From the NCBI GenBank assembly GCA_017610175.1, contig JAFCCO010000012.1, forward strand, positions 1-47,499: a stretch of DNA of 47,499 bases, read 5' to 3'. The translations under genes were made by a program, and so were the position numbers. Shown here in pieces: positions 39,097-47,499 of the stretch. Each line of letters begins with the position of its first letter. Positions within the stretch are counted from its first letter, which is position 1. The notes beneath the pieces were generated by a model. It saw nothing but the letters and a program-made list of their open reading frames with translations, was not told where the DNA came from and did not search any database. Source of the DNA: Candidatus Iainarchaeum sp. Lineage in GTDB: Archaea > Iainarchaeota > Iainarchaeia > Iainarchaeales > GCA-2688035.

Positions 39097-41229
39097 ATGG
39101 ACCGTGAGGAACGAAGCGTTGAGCGCGAAGCAGAGCAGGAAACAGAGCAAGAGGAAAATCCATACGTAGCCAAGTTTGTTGCATTCCTTGAAAGCGCATA
39201 CAAAAAGGAAATCGAAAGGCTTGTTCAGGAATACCCTGAAAAGCGAAGCATCAACATCGATTTCAAGGACCTGGAGGAGTTTGACTACGAGCTTGCCGAC
39301 GAATTGCTTGACAACCCGGACAATTTGCTTGAAGCCGCGGAATTGGCAGCCCAATTAATTGAGGTTCCAGCCCTTGACATTGAAAAATTTGCGCCACACT
39401 TAAGATTCTTTAACTTGCCCCAAGACCGGCAGCCGCTGGTAAGGGACGTTGGGTCACAGTATGTAAACAAGCTCATTTGCGTTGAGGGCGCAATTCGGCA
39501 GATAACTGATGCCATGCCGAAAATTACTGTTGCAACCTGGCAGTGCAGAAGATGCGGAAACACATACAACACACCCCAGGACACGCACGAACTAAAGACC
39601 CCTCCTTTCTGCGAATGCAGGCACAGGGACTTCACCCTTGTGCAGGAACACTCGGAATTTATAGATTACCAAAAAGTTGAGATTCAGGAACCCCTTGAAA
39701 AAATCAAGGGAAACGAGCAGGCGGCAGCGGTCGAAATTTTCCTAAGCGACGACCTTGTCCACCAGGTAAACGCAGGGCAAACGGTTAAATTCACCGGAAT
39801 TCTCAGGCTAAGGCAACCGAAGGGAAAAGAAACCGTTTTCGGGCGCTATATTGAGGCAATTCACGTAAATGAAACAGACAAGGAATTTGACGAATTTGAT
39901 ATTCTCCCCGAGGAAGCGGAGGAAATTAAGGCCCTTGCAAAGGATCCCAAGATTTACGAAAAACTTACAGCCAGCATTGCACCAAGCATTTTCGGGCACG
40001 ACGCAGTAAAGGAAAGCATTATCCTGCAGATGTTTGGGGGTGTAAAAAAGATTTTGCCCGGAGACCACTCAATAAGGGGAAACATTCACATCCTGCTAAT
40101 GGGTGATCCTGGAACAGGAAAGTCACAGCTTTTGACGGCAACAGACAAGCTTGCCCCAAAAAGCATTTACACCGCAGGAAGGACAACAAGCGGGATTGGA
40201 TTGACTGCTGCGGCTGTGAAGGACGATTTTGGGGAAGGGGGCTGGACACTTAAAGCAGGAGCGCTTGTTCTTAGTAGCGGCGGAATGTGCATGGCTGATG
40301 AGCTTGACAAGATGTCACCGGATGACCGGGTTGCGCTTCACGAAGCAATGGAACAGGGAATGGTTTCGGTTGCAAAGGCCGGAATTGTGACAAGATTCAA
40401 GGCGGACACAACCATTCTTGCGGCAGCAAACCCAAAGCACAACAGGTTTGACCCATACACCCCGTTCTCAGAGCAGATTAACATGCCGCCAAGCCTGATT
40501 AGCAGGTTTGACTTGTTCTTTATGATAAAGGATGTGCTGGACAGGACAAAAGACGAGCAAATCTCAAAGCACATTCTGGAAAGCCATCATGCAGGGGAAA
40601 TTATTGTACAAAACCGCAAAAAGGGAAAGAAAATTAGTGCCGAACAGCAGCAGCTAATCGATGAAAGGGTAAAGCCGGCAATTGACGCGGATTTGCTGAA
40701 AAGATACATTTCATACGCAAGGCAAAACACATTCCCTGTAATGATAAAGGATTCAATAAAAGCAATCGGAGATTTCTACATGGAACTGCGGGATATAGGC
40801 AGAAAGGAAGGCAGTTATGCCGCAACGCACAGGCAGCTTGAAGGACTTGTGAGAATAAGTGAGGCTTCGGCAAAGGTAAGGCTGTCAGACACGGTGGAAC
40901 TTGAGGACGCCGAGCGCGCAATAAGGCTTGTTAAAACCTGCCTTGAGGAAACGGTTACAGACCCTGAAACCGGAAAGATTGACTACGATATAATCGCATC
41001 CGGGCAGACGCACACGCAGATGACAAACTTAAAGAAGGTCCTTGATATTGTGAAAGGCATTATGAGGGAAGGCGAACTTGATGCCGCACCAATTGAACAG
41101 GTTATAGAGGAAGTTGGAGCCGCGGGAATTGAAAAGGACAAGGTGCACGACTTAATTGAAAAGCTTGTGAAGAAAGGGGATCTCTACAGGCCAAGGCACA
41201 AGTTCTTAAAACCGGTTCAGCGCGAGTAA
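39097..41229 (+). CDS. mcm: MCM replicative helicase
   Basis: Hexameric helicase of DNA replication. Acidic N-terminal tail, helical A-domain, zinc site C-x2-C-x18-C-x-C at 150-174 (CRRCGNTYNTP..CEC), OB-fold, AAA+ core with Walker A GDPGTGKS (336-343), Walker B MCMADELDK (397-405), sensor ILAAANPKHN, arginine finger SRFDLFF (469-475), C-terminal winged helix (EGELDAAPIEQVIEEVGAAGIEKDK). Length 710 is normal for archaeal MCM. The zinc pair C-x-C is shorter than the usual C-x2-C. ATG 39097; the spacing upstream is discussed with the spacer. Confidence 0.97.
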   Translation: MDREERSVEREAEQETEQEENPYVAKFVAFLESAYKKEIERLVQEYPEKRSINIDFKDLEEFDYELADELLDNPDNLLEAAELAAQLIEVPALDIEKFAPHLRFFNLPQDRQPLVRDVGSQYVNKLICVEGAIRQITDAMPKITVATWQCRRCGNTYNTPQDTHELKTPPFCECRHRDFTLVQEHSEFIDYQKVEIQEPLEKIKGNEQAAAVEIFLSDDLVHQVNAGQTVKFTGILRLRQPKGKETVFGRYIEAIHVNETDKEFDEFDILPEEAEEIKALAKDPKIYEKLTASIAPSIFGHDAVKESIILQMFGGVKKILPGDHSIRGNIHILLMGDPGTGKSQLLTATDKLAPKSIYTAGRTTSGIGLTAAAVKDDFGEGGWTLKAGALVLSSGGMCMADELDKMSPDDRVALHEAMEQGMVSVAKAGIVTRFKADTTILAAANPKHNRFDPYTPFSEQINMPPSLISRFDLFFMIKDVLDRTKDEQISKHILESHHAGEIIVQNRKKGKKISAEQQQLIDERVKPAIDADLLKRYISYARQNTFPVMIKDSIKAIGDFYMELRDIGRKEGSYAATHRQLEGLVRISEASAKVRLSDTVELEDAERAIRLVKTCLEETVTDPETGKIDYDIIASGQTHTQMTNLKKVLDIVKGIMREGELDAAPIEQVIEEVGAAGIEKDKVHDLIEKLVKKGDLYRPRHKFLKPVQRE

Positions 41230-41265
41230 AGCATTTTAAAAGCAGTTTAGCATTCAATTAATTGC

Positions 41266-42105
41266 ATGGAAAAAAACCTGATGCTAAGGCTTACAGTGCT
41301 GTTTGTTGTAACACAGGTCTTAGGAATTGCTGTCGCAACCAACCTAATTGGAATGCTTGAATCAGGCGAACTTGAAACAACAGGGATTGTGACCGAAAAC
41401 CCCGAGGACATTGAAAATGCCATTGGATTGATTGCATACATTCTCGCATCAACTGTTTTGTTCCTGATACTTCTTTACTTCTTTAAGGGAGCGCTGATAT
41501 TCAAAATACTTGAAACCTTTGTGGTATTTATGACTTCAGCACTTGTGTTCTCAATGTTCTTTCCAAGCGCCGAATTTGTTCTCGCAATCCTGCTTGTCTC
41601 CACAAGAATATTTTTATCAAAAAGCCTTCTGCTCAGAAACATGAGCGCAACAATATCGGTTGCGGCTGTTGGAGCAATAATCGGAACGCACCTGGGCGTA
41701 TTTCCCGTGCTGCTGTTCATTATACTGCTCTCAATTTACGATTTTATCGCGGTATTCAAAACAAAGCACATGGTTACCCTTGCAAAGGGAATCACAAAAA
41801 AGAACCTGGCATTTACTTTTGCAATCCCAAGCCCCGAACTAGAGCACCAGTTTGAGCTGGGAACAGGGGACATGGTTATCCCGCTGACATTTGCGGCAAG
41901 CGTTATGAATGCCTCTGCAATCAGCGGAGTTTCATACCCAATGTACCTAATTCCGGGTGCAATGATTTTGCTTGCGTCCCTTGCAGGATTGCTTTGGACA
42001 ATAGATTACAGCAGCAAAAATGTGGGAAAAGCGCTTCCGGCCCTTCCACCCCAAACAGTTCTGATGATTCTGATGTGGGGGCTGTTAAAATTAGCAGGCT
42101 TTTAA
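41266..42105 (+). CDS. Presenilin-like intramembrane aspartyl protease
   Basis: 279 residues with about nine helices. IYDFIAVF (Asp159), LGTGDMVIP (Asp202) and PALPP (258-262) are the YD, GxGD and PAL motifs of the presenilin/signal peptide peptidase (A22) family. It cuts transmembrane segments, for example leftover signal peptides. Follows mcm with a short gap; the end overlaps the small basic gene on the other strand. Confidence 0.93.
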   Translation: MEKNLMLRLTVLFVVTQVLGIAVATNLIGMLESGELETTGIVTENPEDIENAIGLIAYILASTVLFLILLYFFKGALIFKILETFVVFMTSALVFSMFFPSAEFVLAILLVSTRIFLSKSLLLRNMSATISVAAVGAIIGTHLGVFPVLLFIILLSIYDFIAVFKTKHMVTLAKGITKKNLAFTFAIPSPELEHQFELGTGDMVIPLTFAASVMNASAISGVSYPMYLIPGAMILLASLAGLLWTIDYSSKNVGKALPALPPQTVLMILMWGLLKLAGF

Positions 42106-42254
42106 GCGACCTTTTTTCTGGCAAGATTTGCACTGGCGTGGGCCGCCCTTACTGCGGCAAGCCTTTGCCTGTAAATCTTTTTTTTGCCCGGCTTTGGGGC
42201 AAGAGAAATCCTTTTTCTCAGCCTTGTTAAAATACTGTACGAACGCTTTGCCAT
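42102..42254 (-). CDS. 50-residue basic protein
   Basis: ATG 42254 to TAA 42102-42104, starting MAKRSYSILTRLRKRISL and rich in Lys, Arg and Ala, with AGGTGGC six bases upstream. A TATA-like TTTAAAAAC lies about 35 bases upstream. No family is recognised; a ribosome-associated or RNA-binding protein would fit. It converges on the presenilin gene. Confidence 0.6.
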   Translation of the reverse strand: MAKRSYSILTRLRKRISLAPKPGKKKIYRQRLAAVRAAHASANLARKKVA

Positions 42255-42297
42255 AACTGCCACCTTATATATTACCCTATTCCAAAGTTTTTAAACA

Positions 42298-42843
42298 TTA
42301 CAGCCCGAGCAAAACCTTTAGCCAGGGCAGTGTTTTAAGCCATGCAACCCCAAAAAAGCCAACCAATGCAACAAGCTCGTATCGCAAAAGTTTCCCGCCA
42401 AAAGCCGCAAGGAAGAACTTTTTCACATCATACCTGATAAGGCCTGCCGCAAGCCCAATAATATCAAACGGGAAAGGGGTGAATGCGCCAAGGAAAATTA
42501 AGGGGATTCCCTTGTCCGCAAGCTTTTCGCTCATTTCAAAAATTTTCTCAACACGCTTTTGGTCAAATTTCTGCAAAGTCTTTACCCCAATCATCCCAAA
42601 GATATAACCGGACATTTCACCCAAAGCTGCTGCAAGCGCAATAACCGCTCCAATTATTAGCACAAACAAAATGTTTGGTGCCCCGGCCGCAACAAGCAGC
42701 ACAACGGGCTCAACCGAAATCGGGAAAAAAAGCGAGGCATTTGCAATCAAGGCAAAAATGAACAGCGCAATTATGCCAAACGGCGACGCGTAAACAAACT
42801 CGGCGAGAGCGGTTGCGTTGTTAAGCAAAAGAGACAGGTCCAT
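42298..42843 (-). CDS. DedA/VTT-family membrane protein
   Basis: 181 residues with four or five helices. FFPISVEPVVLLVAAGAP and ALGEMSGYIFGMIGVKTLQKF (E-x2-G-Y motif) followed by FLGAFTPFPFDIIGLAAGLIRYDVKKFFLAAFGGKLLRYELVA are VTT/SNARE-associated domain features; relatives are lipid scramblases or flippases in bacteria and eukaryotes. The inverted repeat upstream covers its promoter. Confidence 0.85.
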   Translation of the reverse strand: MDLSLLLNNATALAEFVYASPFGIIALFIFALIANASLFFPISVEPVVLLVAAGAPNILFVLIIGAVIALAAALGEMSGYIFGMIGVKTLQKFDQKRVEKIFEMSEKLADKGIPLIFLGAFTPFPFDIIGLAAGLIRYDVKKFFLAAFGGKLLRYELVALVGFFGVAWLKTLPWLKVLLGL

Positions 42844-42857
42844 TGCACTTAATTACT

Positions 42858-42880
42858 GAAACCAGCTTAATAATGGTTTC
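42858..42880. promoter_or_regulatory. Inverted repeat over the VTT promoter
   Basis: GAAACCA (42858-42864) and TGGTTTC (42874-42880) are perfect inverted arms. The spacer contains TTATTAAGC on the minus strand, a TATA-like box ~25 bases before the VTT start at 42843. It is another operator candidate of 23 bp. Confidence 0.55.
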
Positions 42881-42927
42881 TTATCCCTGTGCAAAGCTTA
42901 AAAAAGTCTTGGAGTAAGAATTACTTT

Positions 42928-43335
42928 ATGAAATACGAAGAAATGCTTGACAGGCTCTATGAGGCCCTGCCTGAAAGGACAAAGAAGCATGATAGGTTTG
43001 AATTCCCCGAAGCGCTTTCGTTTCTCCAGGGAAACAAAACCATAATCAAAAACTTCCCCACAATAGTGAAGGCAATCAACAGGGACGAAAAGCACCTGTT
43101 CAAGTTTATCACAAAGGAGACTGCAACAGCCGCAAGCGTTGATGAATCAGGAAGGCTTGTGCTGAACGGAAAGTTTTACCAGCAGCAGGTAAACGATTTG
43201 GTTAAGAGTTATTTTAAGCAATTCATCCTCTGCCCTGAATGCGACCGCCCTGACACAAAGGTTATTGAAAAACAGGGCATTAAGATGCTTAAATGCGAGG
43301 CATGCGGCGCCGTTTCAGCGGTTAAGGGGTTGTAA
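42928..43335 (+). CDS. eif2b: Translation initiation factor 2 subunit beta
   Basis: 135 residues from ATG 42928, the beta subunit of the factor that carries initiator tRNA. N-terminal helix MLDRLYEALPE, core FEFPEALSFLQGNKTIIKNFPTIVKAINRDEKHLFKFITKETATAASVDESGRLVLNG, and C-terminal zinc ribbon CPECDRPDTKVIEKQGIKMLKCEACGA (C-x2-C..C-x2-C). First gene of a three-gene initiation set. A TATA box CTTAAAAAAG lies at ~42897. Confidence 0.95.
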   Translation: MKYEEMLDRLYEALPERTKKHDRFEFPEALSFLQGNKTIIKNFPTIVKAINRDEKHLFKFITKETATAASVDESGRLVLNGKFYQQQVNDLVKSYFKQFILCPECDRPDTKVIEKQGIKMLKCEACGAVSAVKGL

Positions 43336-43339
43336 GCGC

Positions 43340-43636
43340 TTGCCAATTTTTCACAAGATTCACAGAAGCGCAGGCGAAAACGAGGTTCTGGCCATAGCTG
43401 ATTCTGAGCACATTGGAAAAACGCTTCGCAGAAACGGAATTGAATTTGTTGTCAGCGAAAAGTTTTACAGGGGCGAAGAGGTTTCAGAGGAAGAGCTAAG
43501 GCGTAAACTGCACGAGTTCACAAACATAAACCTTGTGGGCGAAAAAGTGGTTTCAATCGCAATAGAGGAGGGCCTGGCTTCAGAAGAACAGGTTATAAAG
43601 ATTGGCGGCATTAAACATTTGCAGGTATTTTCATAA
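43340..43636 (+). CDS. DUF424 protein
   Basis: 98 residues from TTG 43340, four bases after the aIF2-beta stop. FHKIHRSAGENEVLAIADSEHIGKTL is the family start; the remainder has helix and strand pattern with INLVGEKVVSIAIEEGLASEEQVIKIGGIKHLQVF. DUF424 is often beside aIF2-beta in archaea; its function is not known, but a tie to initiation is likely. Confidence 0.85.
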   Translation: MPIFHKIHRSAGENEVLAIADSEHIGKTLRRNGIEFVVSEKFYRGEEVSEEELRRKLHEFTNINLVGEKVVSIAIEEGLASEEQVIKIGGIKHLQVFS

Positions 43637-43648
43637 TAAGTGATTAAC

Positions 43649-43993
43649 ATGGCATTCCACCGAAGAAACACAAGGAAGAAAAAGAAACCCAGCGCAGGCA
43701 CTGATGAAGTTGTAAGGGTAAGGCTCCCGCACAAGGATGAGGGTGAAATGTTCGGGGTAGTTATACAGCTGCACGGCTCAAACCAAATTAAAATACTCTG
43801 CAAGGACGGAGTGGAACGAATGTGCAGAATTCCCGGAAAAATGAGAAAGCGCGTGTGGATGCGGACAAACGACTTGGTCCTGGTAAAGCTCTGGGACTTT
43901 CAGCCAATCAAAGCAGACGTTGTCTGGAGATACATTGGAAACCAAGTTGAATGGCTCAAGAGAAATGGCTATGTTGAAGGGCTTCCAATCTGA
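43649..43993 (+). CDS. eif1a: Translation initiation factor 1A
   Basis: 114 residues from ATG 43649. RVRLPHKDEGEMFGVVIQLHGSNQIKILCKDGVERMCRIPGKMRKRVWMRTNDLVLVKLWDFQ is the OB-fold that fills the ribosomal A site during initiation. Basic N-terminus (RRNTRKKKKPSAG). GTG 43640 is a weaker start. Same operon as aIF2-beta and DUF424. Confidence 0.96.
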   Translation: MAFHRRNTRKKKKPSAGTDEVVRVRLPHKDEGEMFGVVIQLHGSNQIKILCKDGVERMCRIPGKMRKRVWMRTNDLVLVKLWDFQPIKADVVWRYIGNQVEWLKRNGYVEGLPI

Positions 43994-44030
43994 TTTTAGT
44001 CAATTAGCCTTTTGCCTAACTAAAAAAAGC

Positions 44031-44068
44031 ACTATTTAAATATCAGAGTGCACTATTAGTCCAGGTGA
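44031..44068 (+). promoter_or_regulatory. Promoter and RBS of the beta-propeller gene
   Basis: ACTATTTAAATATC (44031-44044) TATA box, with CCAGGTGAT ending six or seven bases before the ATG at 44075. Confidence 0.5.
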
Positions 44069-44074
44069 TTTTGC

Positions 44075-46003
44075 ATGGATGTTAAATTTGAAATTGTAAT
44101 TACATTGCTTGCCGTTGCATCACTATTTGCACTGGCAGGGCTGGTTCAGCAGGAACCAATAGCCACTCCAATGGAGTTCAAGGAAATTCCGCGCTTTGAA
44201 AGCTACGATGCTTTGGAAGCGGCTTTTGCTAAAGCAAGGGATAGCGGAAGAGGATACGGAATATTTGAGGACTCAATCCTAACGACTACCGCAGCCCAAA
44301 AAAGTGCCGCTCCGGCTGCAGAAGCAGGCGGGCTTAACGGAGCAACCGACTACTCCAAAACCAACGTACAGGTTGAGGGAGTGGACGAAGCAGACATTGT
44401 GAAAACAGACGGAAAGTACATCTATGCATTCTCCAAAAACAAGCTGATAATAACAGACGCCTACCCAATTGAGTCGGCGGCAATAATCTCAAAGACAGAG
44501 CTTGAAAACACTTCCCCGATTGAAATGTTCATCGAGGGAAACAAGCTGCTTGTATTCGGAAACAAAAGAATAGATTATGAGGCAACACCCACCAGGCCGG
44601 AAATCGGAATGGCAGAAAGCATGATTGCACCATACCCCTACTACGGTAGCCGCATTGCAGTTCAGCTCTACAACATTTCAGACCCGACAAGCCCAGTTCT
44701 TGAAAAAGAAATCGAGTTTGAGGGAAACTACCTAACATCAAGGTTGATTGGAAGCAACGCATACTTTGTTGTAAACGCCTGGCCGCGATACGAAGTTTGC
44801 AAGGGAAACGAACCATGCCTAATCCCCCTAATGATTGAGGACGGGGTGGAAAGATTGATTGCAGAGCCAACAGACATAGGATACCTGCCGCCAATGCCGG
44901 TGGAAAGCTTTGTGACAATCGCCTCCATAAACCTTGAGTCAAAGGAACTGCAGAAGGAAACAATCGCAGGAAGCGCCAACAGCGTTTTTGCCTCAGCAGA
45001 CAACATATACCTTGCAGGCACAAACTGGAGCTTTCCGGAGATCCCGGTCATAAGGGAACCCGCGAGAATGATTATGGGCGACTTTGAGTCCACAGTAGTA
45101 AACAAATTCGGCCTCGACAAAGGAGAGATTGGATTCCTTGGGCAAGGAAGCGTTCCGGGACACATCCTGAACCAGTTTTCAATGGACGAATTTGAAGGCA
45201 ACTTCAGGATTGCGACAACAATTGGACGGAACGGTTCAAACAGCGTCTACGTCCTGAACAAGGAAATGGAATCAATTGGCAGCCTGGAAAACATTGCACC
45301 GGGCGAGAGCATCTTCTCCGCCAGGTTTATGGGCGCAAAGGCATACCTGGTTACGTTCAGAAAAACAGACCCCCTGTTTGTCATAGACCTTTCAGAGCCG
45401 GCAAACCCAAAAGTGCTTGGAAAATTGAAAATTCCGGGCTACTCGGATTACCTGCATCCAATTGATGAGACACACCTCATCGGCCTTGGAAAGGAAGCAG
45501 TAGAAGCGGCAAAAGGAGACTTTGCATGGTATCAGGGGCTGAAGCTGGCAATCTTCGACGTAAGCGACGTGGAAAACCCGATTGAAATGCACACCATTGA
45601 AATCGGAGACCGCGGAACAGAGAGTTACGCACTGAGGGACCACAAGGCATTCCTCTTTGACAGGGAAAAAGAACTTCTTGTGATTCCCATCACCCTTGCG
45701 GAGATTCCGGAAGAGCAGAAAAAGCCTTTGGATGAAGAACAGCAGTGGCCAAGCTACGGCGAATACACCTTCCAGGGAGCGTTCGTTTTCAACGTAACGC
45801 TTGAAAACGGCTTCACAGAAAGGGGAAGGATTACGCACGCCACAGCAGAGGACGAGCTAAAGAGAGGCTACTACTACGGCGGGAGCTACAGTGTGAAAAG
45901 GGCACTCTACATTGGAGACGTTCTCTACACACTCTCTGAAACTGCTTTGAAGGCAAACAGCCTTTCAACACTTGAGGAACTGAAGCGGTTTGCTTTTGAG
46001 TAA
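44075..46003 (+). CDS. Secreted beta-propeller domain protein
   Basis: 642 residues with an N-terminal hydrophobic segment (FEIVITLLAVASLFALAGLV) as a signal peptide or anchor. YSKTNVQVEGVDEADIVKTDGKYIYAFSKNKLIITDAYP is the strong start of the family of archaeal/bacterial secreted beta-propellers (PF09826 type). Further blades include NEPCLIPLMI with a Cys pair, and FVTIASINLESKEL. No active-site motif. Function unknown; probably binds a surface component. Expressed as a single gene with its own TATA box. Confidence 0.88.
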   Translation: MDVKFEIVITLLAVASLFALAGLVQQEPIATPMEFKEIPRFESYDALEAAFAKARDSGRGYGIFEDSILTTTAAQKSAAPAAEAGGLNGATDYSKTNVQVEGVDEADIVKTDGKYIYAFSKNKLIITDAYPIESAAIISKTELENTSPIEMFIEGNKLLVFGNKRIDYEATPTRPEIGMAESMIAPYPYYGSRIAVQLYNISDPTSPVLEKEIEFEGNYLTSRLIGSNAYFVVNAWPRYEVCKGNEPCLIPLMIEDGVERLIAEPTDIGYLPPMPVESFVTIASINLESKELQKETIAGSANSVFASADNIYLAGTNWSFPEIPVIREPARMIMGDFESTVVNKFGLDKGEIGFLGQGSVPGHILNQFSMDEFEGNFRIATTIGRNGSNSVYVLNKEMESIGSLENIAPGESIFSARFMGAKAYLVTFRKTDPLFVIDLSEPANPKVLGKLKIPGYSDYLHPIDETHLIGLGKEAVEAAKGDFAWYQGLKLAIFDVSDVENPIEMHTIEIGDRGTESYALRDHKAFLFDREKELLVIPITLAEIPEEQKKPLDEEQQWPSYGEYTFQGAFVFNVTLENGFTERGRITHATAEDELKRGYYYGGSYSVKRALYIGDVLYTLSETALKANSLSTLEELKRFAFE

Positions 46004-46020
46004 ACCCTTCACCCCCTCCC

Positions 46021-46055
46021 CTTCTTTTTTTTTCAGCGCAGGCTTTTTATATAAT
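46021..46055 (+). promoter_or_regulatory. T-tract terminator, then LamG gene promoter
   Basis: CTTCTTTTTTTTT (46021-46033) is a T-rich terminator for the propeller gene. CTTTTTATATAAT (46043-46055) is the TATA box of the next gene, ~30 bases before ATG 46081, giving a leaderless or very short leader mRNA. Confidence 0.55.
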
Positions 46056-46080
46056 AAGTGATTAAATTAATAATAACAAT

Positions 46081-47499
46081 ATGAAACGCGGTTTTACACT
46101 TAAAATTGCATTAATTGCAGCACTTTTCCTAGCCATGCTCACGCAGGTTTACGCCCCATCTTGGACAACAACAACCGCAACAGACTTCAACTCAGGCACA
46201 GGCTACGATTTGAATTATGTTAAGGTTCTTGCGGACGGAACGGTAATGCCAAGCGGTGAAATCCAAATCCCAAGTGCAGATTTGCCTGCAGGCGGGCTAA
46301 TTGGATATTGGAAACTTAACACAAACTCAGGGGCAGTGGCAGTTGACTCAAGCAGGCAGGGAAACAACGGAACCTGGACAAACGGAGCGGACAACAACAG
46401 CTTATGGTTCTTCGACCAGAATGCGGGGTTCTTTGACGGGGTTGATGATTATGTTGATATTAGCAGAAACACCTTACTAGAGCCTACAAGCACAATAAGT
46501 ATTGCTTTCTGGTTCAAAACAAGCCAAAATAATTTTCCAATCGTAAGCGCAGGATCAAGTGGATCAGGGGATGGAGCCAACCAAGGATATAGAATGGTGT
46601 TGGAAAGCACTACAGGCATTCATTTTGATATAGGAAACGGATCAAGCAATGACAGTATTAGAACTTCACTAGGAATGGATGACGGGCAATGGCACCAGGT
46701 TGTAGGAATTTATGATGACAGTACTAACAGATGGGAACTCTGGTTAGATGGAAATAAAGACACAGCAGTAACAGCAGACACAATAGGGGCTATTTCATAT
46801 GACGAAGTAAGCGGTTTGAATATAGGAAGAAAAAGCGCAGGAGTTTATTATCAAGGCCAGCTCGCTGAAGCCAAAATCTTCAACCGCGCGCTCAACGCGG
46901 AAGAAATCGCAAACGAGTACGCCCGCAACCTCGACGGAAACGGGCTTGTTGCATACTACAACTTCAACGATACAAACTCAAGCGGGAACGGAGTTTGGAA
47001 CCAGGTTAGCGAATACGTTATTGGCAGTGACGTTCTTTTGAGTGATGACACCACCGAAGATACGGGAGTAGATACCCTTAACACTTACCAAAAACTTAAG
47101 GAATTCACAATAACCCAGCCGATTAAATCCGGAACCACGCTGCGCACAACCTTCGGCCTTGCCTTAACAATTAGTACAGGCTGTTTTGCCTATGGAAAAA
47201 TTTACCGAAACGGGGCAGCAGTCGGAACAGAACAATCCGTAGAAAGCAGTGACTACTTCACATTTTCAGAAGACATCACAGGCTGGAGCAAAGGAGACAC
47301 AGTAGAACTCTGGGTTAAGGAAAACTGCGGATACCCTTTAGCTCTTCCAACCGCAAAAAACTTCAGAGTGCTTGGAAACATGAGCGAATCAGGCTCGCTT
47401 GTAAACGGCGCAGACATCAACGCATACGGGATGTGGGACTCGAATGCGGGATTCTTTGATGGAGTGGACGACAAAATGCTTATTGCGTCAAACGCAGTC
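46081..47499 (+). CDS. Secreted multi-LamG protein (cut by window edge)
   Basis: 473 residues are visible without a stop. Signal peptide MKRGFTLKIALIAALFLAMLTQVYA. A LamG/concanavalin-like domain lies at ~75-280: GLIGYWKLN, DSSRQGNNGTW, FFDGVDDYVDI, STISIAFWFKT, GQWHQVVGIYD, NRWELWLDG, GQLAEAKIFNRALNAEEI. It is followed by a second YYNFND start, a beta-rich part and then another NAGFFDGVDD repeat at the window end. Such proteins are often long surface proteins that bind sugars. The DNA of the repeats at 46378-46455 and 47398-47475 is similar, showing recent duplication. Confidence 0.88.
   Translation, partial: MKRGFTLKIALIAALFLAMLTQVYAPSWTTTTATDFNSGTGYDLNYVKVLADGTVMPSGEIQIPSADLPAGGLIGYWKLNTNSGAVAVDSSRQGNNGTWTNGADNNSLWFFDQNAGFFDGVDDYVDISRNTLLEPTSTISIAFWFKTSQNNFPIVSAGSSGSGDGANQGYRMVLESTTGIHFDIGNGSSNDSIRTSLGMDDGQWHQVVGIYDDSTNRWELWLDGNKDTAVTADTIGAISYDEVSGLNIGRKSAGVYYQGQLAEAKIFNRALNAEEIANEYARNLDGNGLVAYYNFNDTNSSGNGVWNQVSEYVIGSDVLLSDDTTEDTGVDTLNTYQKLKEFTITQPIKSGTTLRTTFGLALTISTGCFAYGKIYRNGAAVGTEQSVESSDYFTFSEDITGWSKGDTVELWVKENCGYPLALPTAKNFRVLGNMSESGSLVNGADINAYGMWDSNAGFFDGVDDKMLIASNAV

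Noticed and set aside
44029-44051. GCACT / AGTGC inverted repeat around the beta-propeller TATA box
   Set aside because: Only five-base arms; likely by chance.

Overview
The window is archaeal chromosomal DNA. Evidence: an exosome/proteasome/ribosome superoperon, MCM helicase, SBDS, hypusine-type IF5A, aIF2-beta with DUF424 and aIF1A, an archaeal Sm protein, prefoldin beta, KEOPS Pcc1, RNA polymerase subunit P and RNase P Pop5. Genes are tightly packed, with TATA boxes and many leaderless or short-leader starts alongside GGTGA-type ribosome binding sites. Single-domain proteins, Cys-rich and LamG surface proteins, and a mix of archaeal and bacterial-type genes (short MetRS, MetX, a broken IspG) would fit a DPANN archaeon such as Diapherotrites. 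That placement is an inference; no rRNA gene is present to test it.

Layout: 1-1700 holds a secreted surface protein. 1750-5600 is an AT-richer accessory patch: a small regulator pair, a protein that looks like a degenerate tyrosyl-tRNA synthetase fused to a winged helix, an IspG gene missing its N-terminal half, and a Fic gene behind a duplicated palindromic operator. 5700-9770 carries asd, two membrane transporters and a PHP/DUF1699-like/Zn-ribbon operon. 9867-11570 encodes a secreted protein built from two families of Cys-rich repeats. 11600-22700 is mostly minus strand: a PLP protein, then, read from 22706 downwards, eL15, DUF362, HD, EamA, Pop5, a Zn ribbon, psmA, SBDS, Rrp4, Rrp41, Rrp42, eL43, RpoP, Pcc1, prefoldin beta and DHH. 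22800-31600 has TtuA, tRNA-Val, a long coiled-coil protein, tRNA-Ala, a minus-strand set (NYN, DUF2226-like, roadblock-like, MinD, LSm) and IF5A followed by an arginase-family enzyme and a ThiI-like PP-loop protein.

31600-34700 is a membrane block: two Yip1-like paralogues and a 2-TM protein, the latter two sharing an almost identical promoter and leader, then a site-2 protease. 34700-38770 has tRNA-Ser, metX behind a perfect palindrome, uppP, a HIT protein and MetRS. A 328-bp repeat-containing spacer precedes mcm. The end holds a presenilin-like protease, a DedA/VTT protein, the translation initiation operon, a secreted beta-propeller protein and a LamG protein cut by the window edge.

Functional links visible here are RNA synthesis, processing and decay plus protein quality control (superoperon); translation initiation; the aspartate family (asd, metX); tRNA thiolation (TtuA, ThiI-like); and membrane proteolysis (S2P, presenilin-like). 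No CRISPR array, insertion sequence or prophage was seen.
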